The notes under the pieces: generated by a model | The model's database searches: none | What the model saw: only the letters and a program-made list of their open reading frames with translations | What the model was told of the DNA's origin: nothing | Shown: positions 62,245 to 64,000 of the stretch, piece after piece | Numbering within the stretch: position 1 is the stretch's first letter | How the letters are laid out: every line of letters begins with the position of its first letter | Program-made: the position numbers and the translations under genes | Source: Catalimonadaceae bacterium JC749 | GTDB taxonomy: Bacteria > Bacteroidota > Bacteroidia > Cytophagales > Cyclobacteriaceae | DNA length: 64,000 nucleotides | NCBI GenBank assembly: GCA_021730635.1 | Contig: JAJNNC010000002.1 | Span: 1-64,000, forward strand | Direction: 5' to 3'

Positions 62245-63312
62245 ATGCTCATTGTAGATGCTCATCTGGATTTAAGTATGAATGCGATGGAGTGGAACCG
62301 GGACTTGCGTCAGTCCGTTTTTCATATCCGCGAACGTGAACAGGGGATGACCGACAAACCCGACCGGGGAAAGGGTACAGTAGCTTTTCCGGAGATGCGA
62401 AAAGGAAATATTGGTTTGTGTGTAGCTACTCTGATTGCACGCTACGTGAAACCGGGTTATCCTCTGCCGGGCTGGCATTCCCAGGAACAGGCCTGGGCAC
62501 AAACCCAGGGGCAACTCGCCTGGTACCGGGCTATGGAAGCCGAAGGCGAACTCACACAGATTACGGATGTAGCTTCTTTGGAACGACATCTGCATGCCTG
62601 GGAAAATAGGGGTGAGGAGAAGCACCCGATTGGTTATATCCTATCTCTGGAAGGAGCAGATTCTATGGTGAATATGGGATATCTGGAGAGAGCGTATGAA
62701 CAAGGTCTACGGGCTATAGGCCCTGCGCATTACGGACCGGGCGTGTATGCCTATGGTACCGACGCTAGCGGAGGAATCGGAGAGAAAGGCAAGGAATTGC
62801 TGAAAAATATGGAACGTCTCAACATCATCCTGGATGCCACTCACCTTTGTGATGAAAGTTTCTGGGAAGCCATGGACCATTTTCACGGACAGGTATGGGC
62901 CAGCCATTCTAACTGCCGGAGTCTGGTCAACCACAACCGTCAGTTTGCCGATGAGCAGCTCAAAGAACTGATTCAGCGGGGGGCTGTGATAGGAGGGGTG
63001 TTAGACGCCTGGATGATGATCCCTCAGTGGGTGAGGGGTAAGTCTACACCGGAAAGTGAAGGCCTTTCGCTCCGGCATGTCATCGATCACTACGACCATA
63101 TTTGCCAGATGGCGGGTAATTCATTGCATGTGGCTATCGGTACCGACATGGATGGTGCTTTTGGTAAAGAACAGACACCGGCTGATATGGAAACTATCGC
63201 TGACTTACAAAATTTGCCGTCCCTACTCAGCGAAAGGGGCTATACGACAGAAGATATTGAAAACATCATGTTCCGCAACTGGATCAGGTTTCTGAAAAAT
63301 GCCTGGACATGA
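62245..63312 (+). CDS. M19 membrane dipeptidase (renal dipeptidase family)
   Basis: 355 residues. The zinc-site motifs are in order: VDAHLDLSMN (H-x-D), LSLEGADSM (Glu), DATHLCDESFWEAM (His) and WASHSNCRSL (His). M19 enzymes hydrolyse dipeptides, including those with a D-residue at the C-terminal position. No lipobox or signal sequence, so it acts in the cytoplasm on imported peptides. Last gene of the D-amino-acid run (80 bp gap). Confidence 0.93.
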   Translation: MLIVDAHLDLSMNAMEWNRDLRQSVFHIREREQGMTDKPDRGKGTVAFPEMRKGNIGLCVATLIARYVKPGYPLPGWHSQEQAWAQTQGQLAWYRAMEAEGELTQITDVASLERHLHAWENRGEEKHPIGYILSLEGADSMVNMGYLERAYEQGLRAIGPAHYGPGVYAYGTDASGGIGEKGKELLKNMERLNIILDATHLCDESFWEAMDHFHGQVWASHSNCRSLVNHNRQFADEQLKELIQRGAVIGGVLDAWMMIPQWVRGKSTPESEGLSLRHVIDHYDHICQMAGNSLHVAIGTDMDGAFGKEQTPADMETIADLQNLPSLLSERGYTTEDIENIMFRNWIRFLKNAWT

Positions 63313-63369
63313 TCAGCGCTCGATACAATACAGAAAGGGCACAGATTGGCCATTAGGGGCTTTATGCAT

Positions 63370-63816
63370 TTAATGCCACCACTGATGTATTCTCTGGCGC
63401 ATCTGCTGCAACTGATGTTCTTCAGGAAGAAGCTGCTCTTGAGGTTGTTGTTTCCATGCTACCAGATAAGCCTGAACCGTTTGCAAATAGACTAATAATG
63501 TATCAGAAAATATAGAATGCATCAGCTTGTCTTCCTTTTGGATGAGATGCCCCAGTTCTTCGGCCAGTCGGTGTATCCGGTGTGCTATAGTATTCAACTT
63601 GCTGCTGATTTCTGAATGTTTTTCCGCTGGCTCCGACTTTCTACCCTGTTGATGCCTTGCGATTAACTGGTCTAAAGTAAAAAAGAGCGTTTGCCACTCT
63701 TGCAGGGTATCTTTGGCGGGAGAAAGTTGAATCGGTCGACGCTTTCCCACTATCTTTACAACAAGTACATAAAAGGCTATCAGATAAGCGGTAAGAAAAA
63801 GTAATAAATCTATCAT
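63370..63816 (-). CDS. Small membrane-anchored helical protein of unknown function
   Basis: 148 residues. One N-terminal transmembrane helix (MIDLLLFLTAYLIAFYVLVV), then mostly helical sequence rich in Gln/Glu/Leu, with a coiled-coil-like segment (LNTIAHRIHRLAEELGHLIQ). No family recognised. Convergent with the dipeptidase gene. Confidence 0.7.
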   Translation of the reverse strand: MIDLLLFLTAYLIAFYVLVVKIVGKRRPIQLSPAKDTLQEWQTLFFTLDQLIARHQQGRKSEPAEKHSEISSKLNTIAHRIHRLAEELGHLIQKEDKLMHSIFSDTLLVYLQTVQAYLVAWKQQPQEQLLPEEHQLQQMRQRIHQWWH

Positions 63817-63863
63817 TTCCTCACGTAATGATATGTTTATAAAGTATCCTATCCCCAGCCTTT

Positions 63864-64000
63864 TTATTCTACTTTCTGGAAGGTCAGTCGCTGTTGTCCG
63901 GAAGTATTTTTCTGATAAAAATCCCCTATGCTGATCTGATCCTTTTTCAGTTCAAAATGATAATCATGAAAGCAGTAGCAGCTTGACAAGAGGTTGTAAA
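63864..64000 (-). CDS. C-terminal fragment of an unidentified protein (window-edge partial)
   Basis: Reading the minus strand, the last base-triplets encode about 44 residues ending at TAA (63866-63864), with sequence such as CFHDYHFELKKDQISIGDFY and RLTFQK. The start lies beyond the window. It reads as a typical coding tail, but the family cannot be told. Confidence 0.55.
   Translation of the reverse strand, partial: YNLLSSCYCFHDYHFELKKDQISIGDFYQKNTSGQQRLTFQKVE

Noticed and set aside
1-64000. CRISPR array, tRNA or rRNA genes, transposase or integrase
   Set aside because: No regular spaced repeats, cloverleaf sequence, ribosomal RNA motifs or transposase/integrase motifs were seen. This was a read by eye, so a tRNA could be missed; tRNAscan-SE would settle it.

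Overview
The window reads as a chromosomal segment of a Bacteroidota bacterium, most likely a Cytophagales-type marine or soil species. The clues are a type IX secretion sorting domain, a DUF4270 lipoprotein beside a kelch lipoprotein, a beta-propeller/Y_Y_Y sensor kinase, two LytS/LytTR two-component pairs, a FecR-type N-terminal domain, the carboxyspermidine dehydrogenase/decarboxylase route, little Shine-Dalgarno signal, and several TAnnTTTG boxes of the Bacteroidota -7 type. GC is mid-range by eye (roughly mid-40s percent), apart from one GC-rich island gene. I saw no rRNA, tRNA, CRISPR array, integrase or intact insertion sequence.

Region by region. 0-5.7 kb: the end of a tail-fibre-like or surface protein, a Tat-exported FAD oxidoreductase, an AraC regulator with a small membrane protein, and a umuDC SOS polymerase operon preceded by two palindromic operator-like sites. 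5.7-9.8 kb: an AraC regulator divergent from a tightly coupled doxX-SDR-aldo/keto reductase-MBL hydrolase operon. 9.8-18 kb: DUF4268, a large orphan propeller histidine kinase, a PhzF-like protein lacking the usual catalytic Glu, an exported RraA-like protein, and a GC-rich Ig-repeat protein that looks foreign. 18-26.5 kb: a Vat-like acetyltransferase, an ATC-hydrolase-like membrane protein, a haloperoxidase-fold lipoprotein with an altered PSGH motif, an M20 amidohydrolase, a flavin monooxygenase and small enzymes. 26.5-33 kb: a TolC-adaptor-RND efflux operon and small conserved proteins. 33-36 kb: a GH13 enzyme.

36-41 kb is accessory: a YefM/YoeB toxin-antitoxin pair, an SDR, a second AraC/small-membrane-protein cassette, and an HTH-PIN toxin-antitoxin module lying between two near-identical 53-bp copies of the 3' end of the downstream polyamine gene nspC. 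41-50 kb: the two polyamine genes, a TPR histidine kinase/LytTR pair behind a lipoprotein, divergent dps/oxyR, and a third (VapBC-like) toxin-antitoxin pair. 50-59 kb: a T9SS-domain mini-protein, a second LytS/LytTR pair probably co-transcribed with kelch and DUF4270 lipoproteins, and divergently an outer-membrane protein, an S41 protease and a stand-alone FecR-like N-terminal domain. 59-63.3 kb: a four-gene operon (GntP permease, RidA, D-threonine aldolase-family enzyme, M19 dipeptidase) that reads as a D-amino-acid or D-dipeptide scavenging pathway. The window ends in a partial gene on the minus strand.

The best candidates for something new are the repeat-bracketed HTH-PIN cassette at nspC, the related AAGTAT-type palindromes in front of umuDC and two toxin-antitoxin operons, and the enzyme-fold proteins with replaced catalytic residues.
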